Shown here: positions 5,853 through 5,962 of the stretch, piece by piece | Numbering within the stretch: position 1 is the stretch's first letter | Layout: the number at the start of each line of letters is the position of its first letter | Assembly (NCBI GenBank): GCA_903932755.1 | Contig: CAIZHL010000127.1 | Coordinates: 1 to 5,962, forward strand | Source of the DNA: an uncultured beta proteobacterium | GTDB lineage: Bacteria > Pseudomonadota > Gammaproteobacteria > Burkholderiales > Rhodocyclaceae | Reading direction: 5' to 3' | Length of the DNA stretch: 5,962 nt | Notes under the pieces: model-generated | Databases searched by the model: none | Told to the model about the DNA's origin: nothing | Seen by the model: only the letters and a program-made list of their open reading frames with translations | Translations under genes and position numbers: made by a program

Positions 5853-5962
5853 ATGGATCACATCCGCAATTTCTCCATCATCGCCCACATCGACCACGGT
5901 AAATCCACCCTGGCCGATCGCATCATCCATCGCTGCGGTGGCCTGTCCGATCGCGAAATGGA
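5853..5962 (+). CDS. lepA: Elongation factor 4 / LepA, N-terminus only (partial)
   Basis: The first 36 codons of LepA (EF4), a ribosome-binding translational GTPase related to [22 protein letters not shown] carries the G1/P-loop (A11 to T19, AHIDHGKST), followed by [17 protein letters not shown], nearly identical to E. coli LepA over the same stretch. The reading frame runs off the window end. The start at 5853 aligns exactly with relatives. An in-frame ATG at 5829 would add MSAFFLAP but lies in the terminator hairpin. No Shine-Dalgarno is visible at a normal distance from 5853, where the upstream bases are a T/C tract. lepA follows this sigma-E cluster in Pseudomonas too. Confidence 0.96.
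   Translation, partial: MDHIRNFSIIAHIDHGKSTLADRIIHRCGGLSDREM

Noticed and set aside
1..5962. Mobile elements, CRISPR, tRNA, rRNA or a novel defence system
   Set aside because: No repeat arrays, transposase-like products, tRNA-like cloverleafs or foreign base composition were seen. Every long stretch is explained by a conserved, syntenic housekeeping locus.

Overview
The window is GC-rich chromosomal DNA from a proteobacterium, most likely a betaproteobacterium. This rests on the RpoE, NadB and LepA protein signatures and on gene order, not on a 16S marker. It holds the conserved envelope-stress (sigma-E/AlgU) locus. Gene order is nadB (minus strand, divergent), then on the plus strand rpoE/algU, rseA/mucA, rseB/mucB, rseC/mucC, a DegP/MucD protease, a small glutaredoxin-like protein, and the start of lepA. 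From memory this matches the Pseudomonas aeruginosa nadB-algU-mucA-mucB-mucC-mucD-lepA block, with the small thiol protein added between mucD and lepA.

Left part (1-1384, minus): the N-terminal 461 codons of L-aspartate oxidase. The C-terminal end, about 80 residues, lies outside the window. Positions 1385-1533 are the only sizeable non-coding gap and hold divergent promoter candidates. On the plus strand there is a sigma-E-like promoter (GGAACTA-N16-TCACT) and a downstream extended -10 (TGTTATACT). On the minus strand an extended -10 lies so close to the nadB ATG that nadB may be leaderless.

Centre (1534-5783, plus): six genes packed with almost no spacers. There is a 4-nt gap between rpoE and rseA, 4-nt overlaps at the next three junctions, and a 17-nt overlap into the glutaredoxin-like gene. 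RpoE is the sigma factor. RseA is its membrane-anchored anti-sigma factor. RseB is the periplasmic sensor that protects RseA. RseC is a Cys-containing inner-membrane modulator. MucD degrades misfolded periplasmic protein. Together they form a feedback loop that is probably co-transcribed, translationally coupled and autoregulated.

Right end (5784-5962): a terminator-like hairpin with a T tract ends only 9 nt before the lepA ATG, with a possible promoter (TAAAAT) upstream of it over the glutaredoxin stop codon. This hints at attenuation or read-through control of lepA.

There are no mobile elements, CRISPR arrays, tRNAs or rRNAs. I found no evidence of a wholly new system. The points worth a second look are regulatory: promoter layout, the possible leaderless nadB, the rpoE start choice and the lepA leader hairpin.
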